From Allacma fusca (taxonomy: Eukaryota; Arthropoda; Collembola; Symphypleona; Sminthuridae), in assembly GCA_947179485.1 (NCBI GenBank), contig OX359247.1, positions 56,021,131 to 56,085,130 of the forward strand: DNA of 64,000 nt, written 5' to 3'. The translations under genes and the position numbers were made by a program. Shown one piece after another: positions 24,716-37,274 of this stretch (positions within the stretch are counted from its first letter, which is position 1; the number at the start of each line of letters is the position of its first letter). Under the pieces are notes generated by a model. It was given only the letters and a program-made list of their open reading frames with translations. It was not told the DNA's origin and ran no database searches.

Positions 24716-25432
24716 TGCCTGGACGCACAACTTGCACAATTCTTACATTAGTAATAGATAGTAATAGAAGATTAGAGGCGGTTGCTCGCAAGATACTTGA
24801 TGCAACCTCGTGCCAATTTAGTGCTGTGTATCTAGTACTTTAAATAGTCAAAATGATACCCAAAATATCTAGAAAGCAATAAACGACTAGCTTATGATTT
24901 TGAATTTTTGGCATGATATTTGTGTGTAAAATAATTTATTCGACTTTAATTTTACTGTACTCTTTGAATACGTGCATGTCTTTAATAGTTTGTTCATTTT
25001 CATCACAAATATAAACTTCTCTTCAATAAAATTTATATATTTTGGCCTGCAACAAATCAGTTTTCTTGTGTATACTTGAAAGTTCACATTTATGGTCAAC
25101 TTCAGGACATGGTCAAGTCAAGTTGAAGTTGAACAACAAACGCGTGTATAAAATCATGATCAAGTAATCTGAGAATTTTACTTGAAATTCCGAACTTGTT
25201 CCATTTAAATACTACAAGATCTGAAAATGTCGAGTTCGGGTAATCTTGAAATACATACCTGAGTAAACGTGGTGAAGTCAAGTTCGTGGTAGGATCTTTA
25301 TAAGTATTTGACCCTAGCGCAGCACTAGATTTGAGTAATCAACTGTTTTTAACCTGTTTTTAAACTTTCTTTTCGAGACGTCTCATTCACACTAACCCGA
25401 TTTTATTAAGGCATCTACCCACAGTACACTTG

Positions 25433-28400
25433 TCATCCGTGGTTTTCCTCAAGAGTTAAATCTTTGCAAAAACAATAACTCTTCAATTCGTACAAGTGAA
25501 CGCAATGACTTTGATTATTGTATTTATTGATTCTCTTGATTTTTCCAAGCAATTTGAATTCACCATGAATCTTAACGCCCACTTCTGCCTCAAAAATCGC
25601 ATTTCCTGGAATAGTTTTAAGCGATATCATAAATGCGTTCTTAAATTTGTCCTTGGCATTCCTGCTAAAATTATAATTGTCTGTTTTTATTTGAAAACTA
25701 GGTATAACATATGCACTGAGAACATTCCCTTCCGTCAACTTTTCACATTGTGGGTAATTTTGTAGTTTCTCATTTACTTGTGCCACAACGTAACGAGCGA
25801 CTTCCGTGATTCTTGAGGAGTTGGTTGAAGTTAATTCATAATTTCGGCAACTGCAGAATTCCTCAGGAATACCAGCGTCCTTGCACTCTCTGGAATTACT
25901 TAAAGTACGAAACAGACTTTGACCGAACCCCAATGAGTTTCTATTACTTTGATCTTCGTTTTCGAATTGCATTGTCAACAAATCACGGAGAGTCCAGTGG
26001 ATGTCAAATGCAGTTACTAACTTGTATTTATTGTCTCGCATGTTTAAAGTGGCTTTTGGATACTTCTTCTGAAACCATTCGGGAAGTACTATGAACAAAA
26101 ACGGCATTTGCGCTTCCACCTTCCCTTGCAATGTCCCCCGTAAACCTTCGTACCTCATTCCATGGTCACTCATTAAAATCAAGACAGTGTTATTTAAGTA
26201 GTTGTTCTGTTTAAACCAAGTGAGGGCTTCCAGGAAAATATCATCACCCGCAACAGGTCTATTTAGAAATGAGTGACTCAATGGACTCTCCCATAGTAAT
26301 TGGAAGTAGCGATTGCTTCTGCCCAAATTCACAGCCAGCGACTTCATGTAGTCCAGGAGATACTCAAAGTATAATCTCGGTCCAGCAAAACATGGGAAGT
26401 CGGCATGTCCGGAACGAAAAACATTATCGGCAGCTTGCAAGAAAGGTCGCAAGTAAAAGTCCGTGGGATGTTTTTTGAAGCCCCTTTTGGAGTAATGGAA
26501 AGTGCCAAGGAATGACGCATCTTCACCAAAAATGGTCTGGTAACCGCGGCTTGAAAATTCCTTCCAAATGAATGGACAATTATCAAATGGACCACGCCGT
26601 GGACACTTGAATGCTTTTTCAGTTGTTAATGTTTTCGAGTCATACCCGGTAAGGAGAGGAATCATATTGTTGATAGTATTGTCAGCAATTGAATTGTACC
26701 CGAAAAACCCGAAAGCATTCAGAGTTTCTTGAATGTACTCATATGACTTTGGCATCGTTCTAATAAGATTCATATGGGAAATTGCATCAAGGCCTAAAAT
26801 GGCTACATTTAGCTGTGTATCCAGGTTGACGGTGTATTGAAGATCCAGTCTAGGAATAATATTTGGTATCTTTAACTCAGGTTTCACAAACGCTTGGAAA
26901 TCCACGACTATTTCATTCTGGACTGTCCCATTTGCATCAGAATTATTCCCGTCGTAACACACAATCTTTATAAATTCATCTCTGATTCGTTGGCTTAGTG
27001 AGTCGATTGGGAAGCATATTTTGGAAGGTCGGGCCGCACTGATGTGTGATCATGGAATTACAAATTAGAACCCAGTTACAAGTGACACATGCAACTTTCA
27101 GAAAAATGTATGAATGAAAAGCAGTTTATGACTTTTAATAAATACCTAAAATCCGAATCTTTGCGTGGAGTCAAAACTCTGTAGCAACAGTTGAAGAAAC
27201 CAAATGTTTCTGGAGATTGAAGTGTTAGCAAATTCGATGCATAATCCGTCGAAAACATTTTGGGCAATGTCGAATCTTTAACGCAAAGGTTCCGCTTTAC
27301 GGACTGTCCCATGAATTTTGTGATGACATTATCAAATGGATTTAGTGCTGGGTACTTGCATGTAAGTTGTACTAGACTGGAATAATTTTTGGCCCACAGA
27401 TATTTGGGATGGCACAATTTTGCTGAAAACAACATTTGGCAATGTGATTATTACCAATCCTAAAGACAACAATTTTATCTATTGAGACTAAAAATTCACT
27501 TATCCTGACATCACAATACTCATACCATTTGGTACGGGGTTACAAACATAATGATACCAATATGAGACTAAATTTTGGATGTTGTTTGATTTTGCTCTAG
27601 AAATTTGAATGCAGATCTCACAGTATTCAAATTCTGGTCTCAAATACCGATTGAAGGTTGTAAATCATGAATGAGTGACACGGATGTTCTAGTTTCACAC
27701 CAAAATTGCTGAAGAATATCAGCTTGAACGATTGGGATTGTCTATGATGGGAGTTGAAACACCCCCCTTCAGCTTTAAAAAAATGTTTTATTGCCTGTTA
27801 TTATTCTTTACTTGCATACTGCTGTAATTAGTTTCAGCGGGATTAAACAATTGTGAAAAATCTGGGAAAAAAGTTACAAAATGGGGATTTCAATTTTATT
27901 TAACAATATCCCCTCTAAGGGAAAGGAGGGAAATAAATTGAAGCGCACACAGGGGCAAAATCGTGAGTCAATCGCTTCAAAGTTAAGCAACATCAGGGTT
28001 TTGTCTGGGAAACCGCCCTTAAAGTTTTTTATAAATGTCTGATGTGTACTGTCATGTAATCTCAGTGCTGACCAATCTGAACCCCCGTGAGCAAAACTTG
28101 GGACTTATGTAAGTTCACGGAAATGCAATGTGAAGAGAGCAAATCCGTTGGATTATGGGATTCTCCATCAAAGGAAATATTCAGAATGAATGTTTGAAAT
28201 ATGAGCTTGATCATTCCCACGGAAATAAAGATTCGTAAATTCAATAAATTTATTAAGTGTGAATAAAGTGACAAGCTTTGCCAGGGACCAACAAATTTGG
28301 GTATTCTTGGTAGTACTGTATACTGTGACACCCTTCAGTTGACACCCCTCTGAGTGAGACCATGTCATTTTCACAGTGTGACATATCACCAAATAATAAA

Positions 28401-28708
28401 ATATAAACCTTGAAATATAATGTATGTATATATATAATATAAACCTTCAAGACTAAAACAGTGAAATTACCTGAGTATTTTGTTGTGAGATACCGTAAAT
28501 CATGAGGTACACAATTCTCTTCACTGGGAAGAGACCCAACTTCATCGATTTCCTGATTGCTAGCAAATGTAGCATTTTGTTTCATAGCAAACTTTTGAAT
28601 AATTACAGAAATTGTTGTTTCATGACTGAAATACTGAAGGGCTACCAGTATGCAGAAACACGTGACAACCAAGACGGTCAATATTTTCTGAAACTCTTGA
28701 CGTTTCAT
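25433..28708 (-). CDS. DUF229 family protein (alkaline-phosphatase/sulfatase fold), copy 2, 706 aa
   Basis: Three exons, 28708-28471, 27422-27146 and 27038-25433, with the same phases and the same lengths for exons 1 and 2 (238 and 277 nt) as copy 1. The coding total is 2121 nt. It has an N-terminal anchor (ILTVLVVTCFCILVALQYF), GLDAISHMN with RTMPKS, SIADNT in place of SIGDNT, LTGYDS and LMSDHGMRYEG. The Gly-to-Ala change in the GDNT block is the only change in a family motif that I see. The C-terminus is nine residues longer (ends LTLEENHG). Intron 1 is about 1.05 kb against 0.15 kb in copy 1. Exons 2 and 3 are nearly identical to copy 1 but exon 1 is strongly diverged. Confidence 0.9.
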
Positions 28709-28739
28709 GTTTATCCTGGAACAAGGGAAAAAGTGTGAT

Positions 28740-30647
28740 TACAATTACGTGCATCACTTTCAGAACATAATGCACAAATGACACTAAATATTACCGAGGC
28801 TCATAATCAATTTGCAACCCCAGTTTAAAATGAATAAATAAGTTTTTTACAAGTAACTTTCACAAATATGACCATTATTTTATGGCACTTCATGTAAAAG
28901 TCAAACATCATTCAAAATGGCTTAACTATCAGCATCAAATATGTTGTTAACCATTGTGTCTGGGACTTTCAATTAATTAAATTAAGTAATTTCGACGACG
29001 ACATCATTGTTTGCGATGCCGATAGAAGATAGAAGTCAGCGCCATCGCGCAGCAGGCCAGGACAAACACAATTGTAATCCTAGTGCTGCCAATCAGCTGT
29101 GTGCAGTGTGTACCTTAAAGTCCTAGTGGTTTACATTTGTAACCCAGAACAGGAGCTGCAGCTGGAAGGGGTAAGAAATTCTACCTTTGAAGACGTGATA
29201 AAAGAGTAAAAGAATCGGCGTCCTGTGCCGAATCCTAATTAAGCGAGATGTATCAAGAACATTGAAAGTAGATAGATACATCATATTGATTATAAAAACG
29301 GGATCGAAAATTACCATGCCCATCTACCAAGTTTCTATAAATTTGTGGTAGTAGTATTGAATTTACATTTTAAAACCTGGAAAATTATAAACTCAACTTG
29401 CAAATTCAAAGCTAAATGAATGCGTAAAATGAGTGTTATTGTGTCTGGGCCAGATATCGGTGTACACCAGCTACATGAATATACATTTATGACTATGCGC
29501 CGAAATTGCTAGAAATATTTATTAATTTTATCATCTAGAGTTTCTCTGTGGAATCCGATTTTGTCAAACCTAAATTTGCTAGAAGTATAAATATTTGAGT
29601 CGCATTTCCCACGCAGTTAAATAAAGGCAGCTGTCAAAATGTCCATATTGCGCACAAAACTAGCTTTGGAAATTTGATTTATTTTTAAATTCTTCGAGTT
29701 TGAATTCCTTCGAACCCCCAGACCTGGTCTTTTTACTTTTTCAGTCGTTCTTTTTTTTTGTCGATAACAACAACTTCCACTATAGTGGAAGTTTTCTTTG
29801 CCCAAAGGCATTCTTAATAACTCTTTTAGTGTTCGACGCTCCATTATTGCTGGCAGTTTTCTCCCTCCGGTTACTTTCATGAACCAAAACAAAATTGGAA
29901 AATTTTAAATTGTAAATTTAAACAATAATAAAAAGAATTTTCTTCCTCAAAATTATTTTCCTCGCCAATTTCTACCTTCAAATATTACCAAGTAGTTTGT
30001 ATATAGTTTAGAATTATTATTAGCAAAACTCTTCCAGCAATTTAGGAGAATCATGTTACAAAGCCCTGCGGCTTACAAACTCAACATCTATTAAGTAACA
30101 CTTCAATTCCTGTTGTAACTGTACAGTTTGTTCACATGCCGGGGCTCTAGCATATATGTATGTACATTGAAGTGACTGCAAAGGAAAAAAATAAGAAATC
30201 GTTTAAGTTAGCAATAGTTTTCTGCTGGCTATTTAAGGATTTACCTCCTAGCGATGATCTGGTGCTGTTAAATTTAAACCTGAATTTAAAAGTAAAATGG
30301 AAAATGGTGCATGAAACTCACGCCGACGTAGCTCCGTTACAAACGTAACTTAAATCATCGTCTTCAAACTTGCATCTGCACATTCCACAGACAATGATAT
30401 CGAATTTTTCCAGTTGATTTGGTCTCTAGGTCGAGAAATGTGAGCATGACCTCTAAGAAAGAGAGCAAGGTTGGGGAAATCATCTTCAGGAGCGATGAAA
30501 AAGATGCGGAAAAAAACAAAATTTTTGAGATTTCCTTTTTGCATGATGTTCAAGCAAATAATTCATAATGTTGTAATAATAAATTGTAGATAAATTTACG
30601 AGGATTGATTTGATCCAACATTATCTTCGTAAGTCTAATGTTGTGGT
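28740..30647. other. Intergenic, upstream of DUF229 copy 2
   Basis: No gene could be assembled. A perfect 22-bp palindrome (AACTTCCACTATAGTGGAAG plus TT) lies at 29772-29793. A stretch at 30463-30516 resembles 52983-53036 within the fatty acyl-CoA reductase intron, so it belongs to a dispersed repeat. Confidence 0.4.
30463..30516 (+). repeat. Dispersed repeat fragment, copy 1
   Basis: Reads GCAAGGTTGGGGAAATCATC and onward in close parallel with 52983-53036 (GCAAGGTTGAGGAAGTCATC). The family is not known to me and the full limits are unclear. Confidence 0.5.
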
Positions 30648-30655
30648 CTTAGGAC

Positions 30656-32358
30656 CAGTGCTCGGACTGGGTACGGGTAATACTCGGGTAAATGGGTACG
30701 GGTACAGGTATGGGTACTACCCGGGTACAGAAGTTGCGTACTCGCAAGTACGCGGGTACTCTTGATTTTAGGCAATAAAGTGGGTACAGGTACGGGTACG
30801 GGTATGGGTACTCTCTCAGTGGCAATCGGGTAGTACCCAATGGGTACGGGTATCACTATGTAAAATACCTGTAACCGTGGGTGCTGTACCCGAGTATTTT
30901 TGGGTACTTCAAGGATTCCTGATGGGATGGATTACTATGGCTAACAATAAGACCTACCAACCGTGGAGTTGCTTATTTCGTAGTATACAGATACTTGCGT
31001 TAGTGACAGAGCCAAGTGGCTTCGTCTCATTTATGATTACGTGGTAGTTGCAATCTAACGCTTCTAATAATTCATCCAAGGAATCTAATAAAGAAATAGA
31101 GTCAGTGAAATCATCTGTTTATCGACTTAAATAGTGAAGCTCATCAACGAAGAATTTCAAGAAGGAGGTTCTTGGGATTAAATTTAATTAGCTTCATTGG
31201 GAGCGTAACATTACAATTATTTGAAGATGTATTACGAGATAAGATCGGAATAAATATAGATTTATTAGCAGATCCATTTCTTAACGTTACAAGTACCCAG
31301 GGTTGTCCATTTGAAAACGCCAAGGCATTTTATGCAGGCAATTTGAGCATTTTCAATTCTGGGTATTTATGACACTTTGAGTATTTATTGAGGTGAATAT
31401 TTATAACATTTTAGAATGAAAAATATCATTCCTTGCACGCAATATTTATATTTCAGTCCCTTTGATTAATCTTGATAATTTTGATGTTAAAAGAACTTGA
31501 CAGACATCTGAACTTGGCGTTCAAAACTTCCATGGGGTTGCATTTTAGCCCTATTTTGCCTGCATTTTTCGAAAATCTCAGTCTCGGGCTTCATAAATGT
31601 GAGAGACAGTTTACGAATGTTTGTTTTATAAAGCTGTAATATAAAATGAATATTCAATATTGCCTCCCACATTTATTTACTGAAACCGCAATATTTGACT
31701 TGGAAAAATTATGATCAACTCAATTTTTCCGTATAACATTTTCTATACACAGAGTTCGATTAGCCGGAAAAAAAATAGTTTCTTGTTCTCCAAGTTGAAA
31801 AGCAAGTTATGGAGAGTTTAGTATTAAAGAATCCGCCCCAATTCCAATTAGCAAGAACACATTTGATTTCATTCAGCAAGTTAATATTTTGGGTTAGTAG
31901 GATTTGAATTTCGTCAGTGTTTATTAAAAATATCACAAAATGCCTTAAATAATTTTTTCAAAAAATTCAAATAGGATGTCTTTAACGCCTAGGGAAAATT
32001 CCCAAAATCCCGGACACTTTTAATGGAGGTCAAAAAATTGACAACTTAAAATTTTTCAGCTGCGCAGACTAATGTCGTCGGGGATTTTAAATCGGCCAAA
32101 CTTCCAGGACCCGAGTAATACCCGGGTACACACAATAGATACTCGGGTACGGGTACAGGTTTTGGGTACATTACGGGTACGGGTAAATTGTGGGTACAGG
32201 TACTACATTGTATTTTCCGGTACGGGTACGGGTACTGAAATAATTTACCTGGGTACTCGGGTATGGGTACGGGTATAGGTACAGCATTTTGTAGTACCCG
32301 ATATTCGGGTACGGGTATGGGTACGGGTACACGGTTTCTGTACCCAGTCCGAGCACTG
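30656..32358. mobile_element. Non-autonomous hAT-like element, 'GGGTACGGGTAC' word family, 1.7 kb
   Basis: The terminal repeats CAGTGCTCGGACTGGGTAC are exact on both sides, and the exact 8-bp duplication cttaggac lies at 30648-30655 and 32359-32366. About 240 bp at each end are almost wholly GGGTAC / CGGGTA words in mirrored orientation. The middle (about 30950-32060) is ordinary AT-rich DNA with no recognisable transposase. Confidence 0.93.
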
Positions 32359-32366
32359 CTTAGGAC

Positions 32367-35300
32367 CTAAAAACGTTAAACAAAATTTATGAATTATTTT
32401 ACAGAGCTGCAATAAAATACAGGTTTTTCCTTTCAATCTTACCACCTACTTTTAGGCCCTGAGGCCTCAATTTTTGGCTTCTGTTTTATTCAAATGATTT
32501 CCCTTGAAATTTGCTATAATTGCTGCATTCTGAAGTATTTTTATGAATGCCAGTAGTTCATTTAAAAAATTGTAAGGTCACAAATTGTTTCCCCGCAACT
32601 TCGCCACTTTCACTGCTGAAACAAAATTTCTCCTACCACGCCCTCTGTTCTCAAAGTCTCAGGACCTGTTTGATAGCTCGTTTAAAATACAATAAAAATT
32701 TCCTAGAAAATATTTTGAAAAAAACAATGAATTTTAAACAAACATTCATAAACTGTAAAAATTTTACTTTTTTCAAAAGAAACGGACTACATGTATGTCA
32801 TTGGACGTTATATTTAGAGTTTGTGAGCTACAGAGCTACAGTTAAAGTAACTTTTTTTAAATTAGAAAACAATTTGCTGATAAATAGGGGAAATCTGATA
32901 TTTTTGCTTATTAACTTTATTTCTATGTCATAAGGGAGTGGATTAGGGAAATGTTTTACGGTTGCATGCACTTATCTCCACTGATTTAATTTCGAATAGC
33001 AAACTGAGGTTCATAGGATGAAGTACTTGCCAACTTGAATTTATAAATACAATCAGTACTTATTCTGTATAGCAATTGACTCATTAATTAAGAGCACAAA
33101 CATTGACCCATATGTAGTAATGTGTACAAGTATTATGTATATTAGCCATAATGCAAAGACTTGCATAATCAAGTGGAATATATTTTTCAAACGAAGCGAT
33201 ATCAAATGTCAATAGACCCAATGTCAACATTTCCTTAAGAATACTGTAGTTGTTGCTTTTAAACGAAATGACTTGCAGACTTTAAACGCTAAATACCATT
33301 CGAAAGAGATTTTATTGTGCATTGTTAGTTAGGTAAATGGCACCATTGTTATAGGTAATTATCTGCATGCATATAATTTACTACATGCATTATAGGAAAC
33401 ATTTTAATTTGCTGAATTGATTCATCAAATCCCTTTACAAAGAATCTTAAACTTGATTTAAAGCTACCAGCTCTTCCAATCTACCTTTAATGGTGGAAGT
33501 TCTAATAATTATTTCCCATCTCCAAATTTTTCTATCTATACCAAATCAATGATCAAGTTATGCACGAAGCTATTTCATTGCGTTAATCACGTCATGTAGT
33601 AATAAAAAACAAACTTTCGCCTACTGAAGGTCAGGCAATTTAAAGTTGTGCCAGAGCAGTACGTTGTGATTAAGTTCAACATATTTTACTCAATTATTTC
33701 ATCGGAGGACGCAGCATTAACATTGCTATAAATATAGGATTAAATAATAACTGCCCAGGAATATATGTAATTACTTAAGTGTCAATGGGGCACTCTGGAT
33801 GTATCTACATGTAGGGCCAAAGCCCTAAGGCCTACACTCAACCCATTCACCCATTATATAAGTGTCATCAACCCAGAAAAGTCCTACAAACACAAACAAC
33901 TCACTCAATGTAAACATTTACTGAACCAATCCTTTTTTTTACTGACGGAAGACAGCGTAAAGAACTAGGGATCTTTCACAACCCTGCGTCTTTTTAATAT
34001 CCAATAAATCACAGGTAAAATTCTTGACTTGTATTTTTCTGCAATGATCATGAGGGCCAGGATACATAAATATCAAGAACCATTACACAATTACTTATTA
34101 AATTAGTATTGGAAGTAAAAATGCATGATAATTAAAATTATTAGCTAATAAATAATTGAACTACTGAGTGTGAGCAAACTTTTTCGCTAGGATCACATGC
34201 TTTGGGTAAACATATTTTACAGAATTTCAAAAAATCCCAAATTCAAGCTCTGAAAAATCCATTGACGCAGTGTGACCTTCTATGTCGATTAAAGTTAATT
34301 TTTGTCTTGTTGAAAAAAAAATTCATACTAAAATTCTCTCCAGAATAACATTCCTAAAGAAGTAGTGTATTTTACATGTATAGATATGTGCTGGTGGAGA
34401 TGCAACAATAACCAAGGTTTCAAACCTGTGAATGTTGACTATCGCGTGAAGAATCAAAGTAATTTTCCTGGCACTCAATTTATTTGCACTTATATAAAAA
34501 ACACAGTAATATTGGTAATTAGGACGAATTCGTGCATTTAATACCCTGTGATCCCAACTTCTACTCGAGCACTTAATGAAGTACAGAAATGAAGGTTAAT
34601 AAGCAATAAGGTGCTATCACGGTAATCAATTTAGACTTGATATACATATGTACATAATACATATATCCTCCTACATGTTTTATTATAATTAAGTTTGTAA
34701 AGGTCTTTCGTTATAGTCCGCTCAAAATTATCGGGTGACAATCTCACCTTATCTTATTACGACAGGTCAACAATAAGGAATGTCCCTGTGATCCTTTATG
34801 ACTCATAATTAAGCTGTCAGCTAAGTTTTCATTTTGTTGATGACTTCATAAAATATTACCTTCCATTCAACACCTTCCACCTGAAAGAGCATGTAGTACA
34901 ATGCGTGCTTACCTCTGAATGCGATAAAAGTCGATGAAGGGATAAAAGTTGATGTTAATTTAATAATTGTCATGTAAAGAATTTTCTCAAAGGAAGTAGG
35001 TGTAGGTATCGGTGATTAAATTAGGTAATGAGGTAATTAAGATTAAACACCTATTCAGCATCAATTCTGAGTTAGTTGCGTCCAAAGGATTTATCTGTAA
35101 AAAAAAGCAATGTTGTTTAAATAATTTCATGCTCACACGAGGTCCTACAATATCATTTCCCAACTCTAGTTTGATATACGGGACGACGGTAGGAAACACG
35201 AATTGTCCCCCTTTTTTAGTTTTTTATGAGGATTGAATTTTTTCCATTCATGATCGATACGTATGGCCTCAGCCTTAACAACCCAGTATTATACATATCA

Positions 35301-35500
35301 GTTTACGCTTTTATAGGATGTAATATCTTGTATTAACATAACAAATTAATTCCAGTCTCGTATTCAGTGTGTACATTGGGAATGTATCTTTCTTCATTTA
35401 TTATACATAATTATACATATAGCATGTCCATAGTTTGAATGCATAGGTCATAGAAAATCATTAGTTAGCATTTAAATGAGAAAGTTGTAAAGATTTCACT
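32367..35500. other. Gene-poor stretch
   Basis: AT-rich DNA with no supported gene, tRNA or element. The short open frames show no splice context and no protein-like composition. Confidence 0.4.
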
Positions 35501-35504
35501 TACA

Positions 35505-35672
35505 TTTTTTTGATGACACAACGGAAAAATGTTTTCCAGAAAGAGCAATCCGGCATAGGACGTTTTCTCTTGCATCTCTTACATTCCAGATTAAAACTCC
35601 CAATTTTTTTCACATCATTGCAGCAATACGTAGTAGAATTCCACGTATTTTTCCTTAATTTCCTCATTACTG
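35505..35672 (-). CDS. Candidate Cys-rich exon of a small protein
   Basis: On the minus strand an acceptor (TTTATTTACAAACAG) is followed by an open frame starting MRKLRKNTWNSTTYCCND, continuing through LECKRCKRKRPMPDCSFW and FFRCVIKK, and closed by a perfect donor (GTAAGTG). Six Cys and a glycosylation sequon in about 54 codons look like a small secreted disulfide protein. If spliced to the acceptor ending TTTTTTTTACAG near 35101, the next codons are ATA TAA, which would end it. The upstream exon with a signal peptide was not found, so this is only a candidate. Confidence 0.35.
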
Positions 35673-36285
35673 TTTGTAAATAAAATAAGAATAAAGTTTT
35701 CCGTGAAAGGATTTTGCGACATATATCTAATTATTTAGGAATGTTTTCCTTGAATCGTGGTTATGAGGACATTCCAACATATATTACAGCATGATATAAA
35801 AATCTCCTACCTTATTTGTTACACAGTTCACATTTATACCCCCTCCTGCCTTCTAGTTTCCACTTTTTTCATATTCGTAGTAACTCCTGACCATTTCCCT
35901 AAGTACGGATACTTGGAATATTAGTTCTCAAAGTTTTGAATTAGCTAAATGACATTCCAGCTTAATTCCAACTTGTAGAACTCACTTTAGCTTCCATGGG
36001 TTTTGCTTTCCTTTGCTTGTACGAAACAATTAGAATTCACTTGGTCTTTCTCATCCTCATTTAACAGTCTTTGATTGTTTTTGTAGGTAGCTGAATTGTA
36101 ATTAAAATTTGATTCCTCCTATGTGCCTATTAGGTCATGTTTTAGGTTCCATTCTTTGAATAATTTTTCAAGTTTTATATCCAAATAGGTATTGATCCTA
36201 CAGGTATAGTTCGTTGACAATTCCATAAATTGTTCCTGATACAAGCATCATGAGGTATCTATGTTTTGAACGAAATTCGGTGCAC

Positions 36286-37266
36286 TAGAGCTTCCAACGT
36301 GTTCAACATTTTTGTTCCGTACGAAATTCCGTTCCGTTCCGAAACCTACAAATAATATTGTTCCCGGTTCCGTTCCGGCTGTCGGAACATCGGAACATTT
36401 GAACTGACACCGTTCGGAACAAAGGAGTAAAGTATTTTTTCCGTTACAGGTTGTGTTCCGTTCCGTATTATGCTAGTTTTTCCGTTCCGAACCCATTCCG
36501 TTCCGAAATATCCCGGAATTTTTCACAAAATATACATGAAACGCGTGTACAAATTACTGAAAACTTAATATACATGATATACTTTTAATAAATTGGATGC
36601 TAGGGAATGCTATTATTTAATTATATAAAATAATATTTAATAATAATTAGGCCACATAAAAAGAACTACTGTGCAGTATTATAAAATTATTATTAATTAT
36701 TTTTTAGCAATAAATATTTGTAGCGTGTGGACTTCAATGGCCTAACAGTGTTAATTTCCTGCAAGCTTGCTTCATTGCTGCCAATAATTTCGATTTCAGA
36801 ATTTTCATTTCAAGAAAAATCGCCCATGTCCATGTTTATTAAACAAAATTAGTTATTCTGTCTATTTTCATGGAAAACGATACTCGCATTACATATACGC
36901 ATTTGCGTAAATTAAATCTAACTGTGTTCATCCAATTTCGTTATTTTGGCAAAAAACTGCTTACAAGCCAGAGCGATAAGAAATGTGTTTCCATTCTAGC
37001 TGAACGATGGCGCGACACTTCAGAAATTGTACCGGGATCGGTTCGGAACGGAACAGAATAATTCCGCTTTCCGGTGAAATAAATTATATGGGACATTTTT
37101 CGTACCGATGCTCTGAACCGTCCCGGTCCCGATATTATCGGTACAAGTGCTCATGTTCCGGTTTTGTCCCGATTCAATGACGGAATCAAAAAGAATGTTC
37201 CGAAATTGTTCCGTTCCGTTTCCGAACACGGAACTTCGGGATTTCGGAAACCCGAAGGAAGCTCTA
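36286..37266. mobile_element. Non-autonomous hAT-like element, 'GTTCCGTTCCG' word family
   Basis: The ends are TAGAGCTTCC and GGAAGCTCTA, with the exact 8-bp duplication cggtgcac at 36278-36285 and 37267-37274. About 200 bp at each end are made of GTTCCGTTCCG / CGGAACGGAA words. The AT-rich centre (about 36540-37020) has no transposase. Confidence 0.93.
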
Positions 37267-37274
37267 CGGTGCAC

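Larger units (their letters stand above)
19605..25327. mobile_element. Degenerate hAT transposon, 5.7 kb, with nested insertions
   Basis: The left tip CAGAGCTGTGCACAAGTA and the right tip (reverse-complemented) TAGTGCTGCGCTAGGGTC are imperfect inverted repeats of hAT type. The 8-bp flanks are gatcttag (19597-19604) and gatttgag (25328-25335), 6 of 8 alike. Subterminal AAGTTCAAGTA words fill about 19617-19870 and 25100-25300. Inside are a transposase C-terminal relic (about 23720-24135), another element (20487-22483), a GAA/TTC array (22742-23045) and a tRNA-derived SINE-like piece. Together these suggest an old autonomous copy later used as a landing site. Confidence 0.6.

Noticed and set aside
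30635-30856. Pro/Val/Tyr-rich open frames near 30.7 and 32.2 kb.
   Set aside because: They are translations of GGGTAC word arrays in a transposon end.
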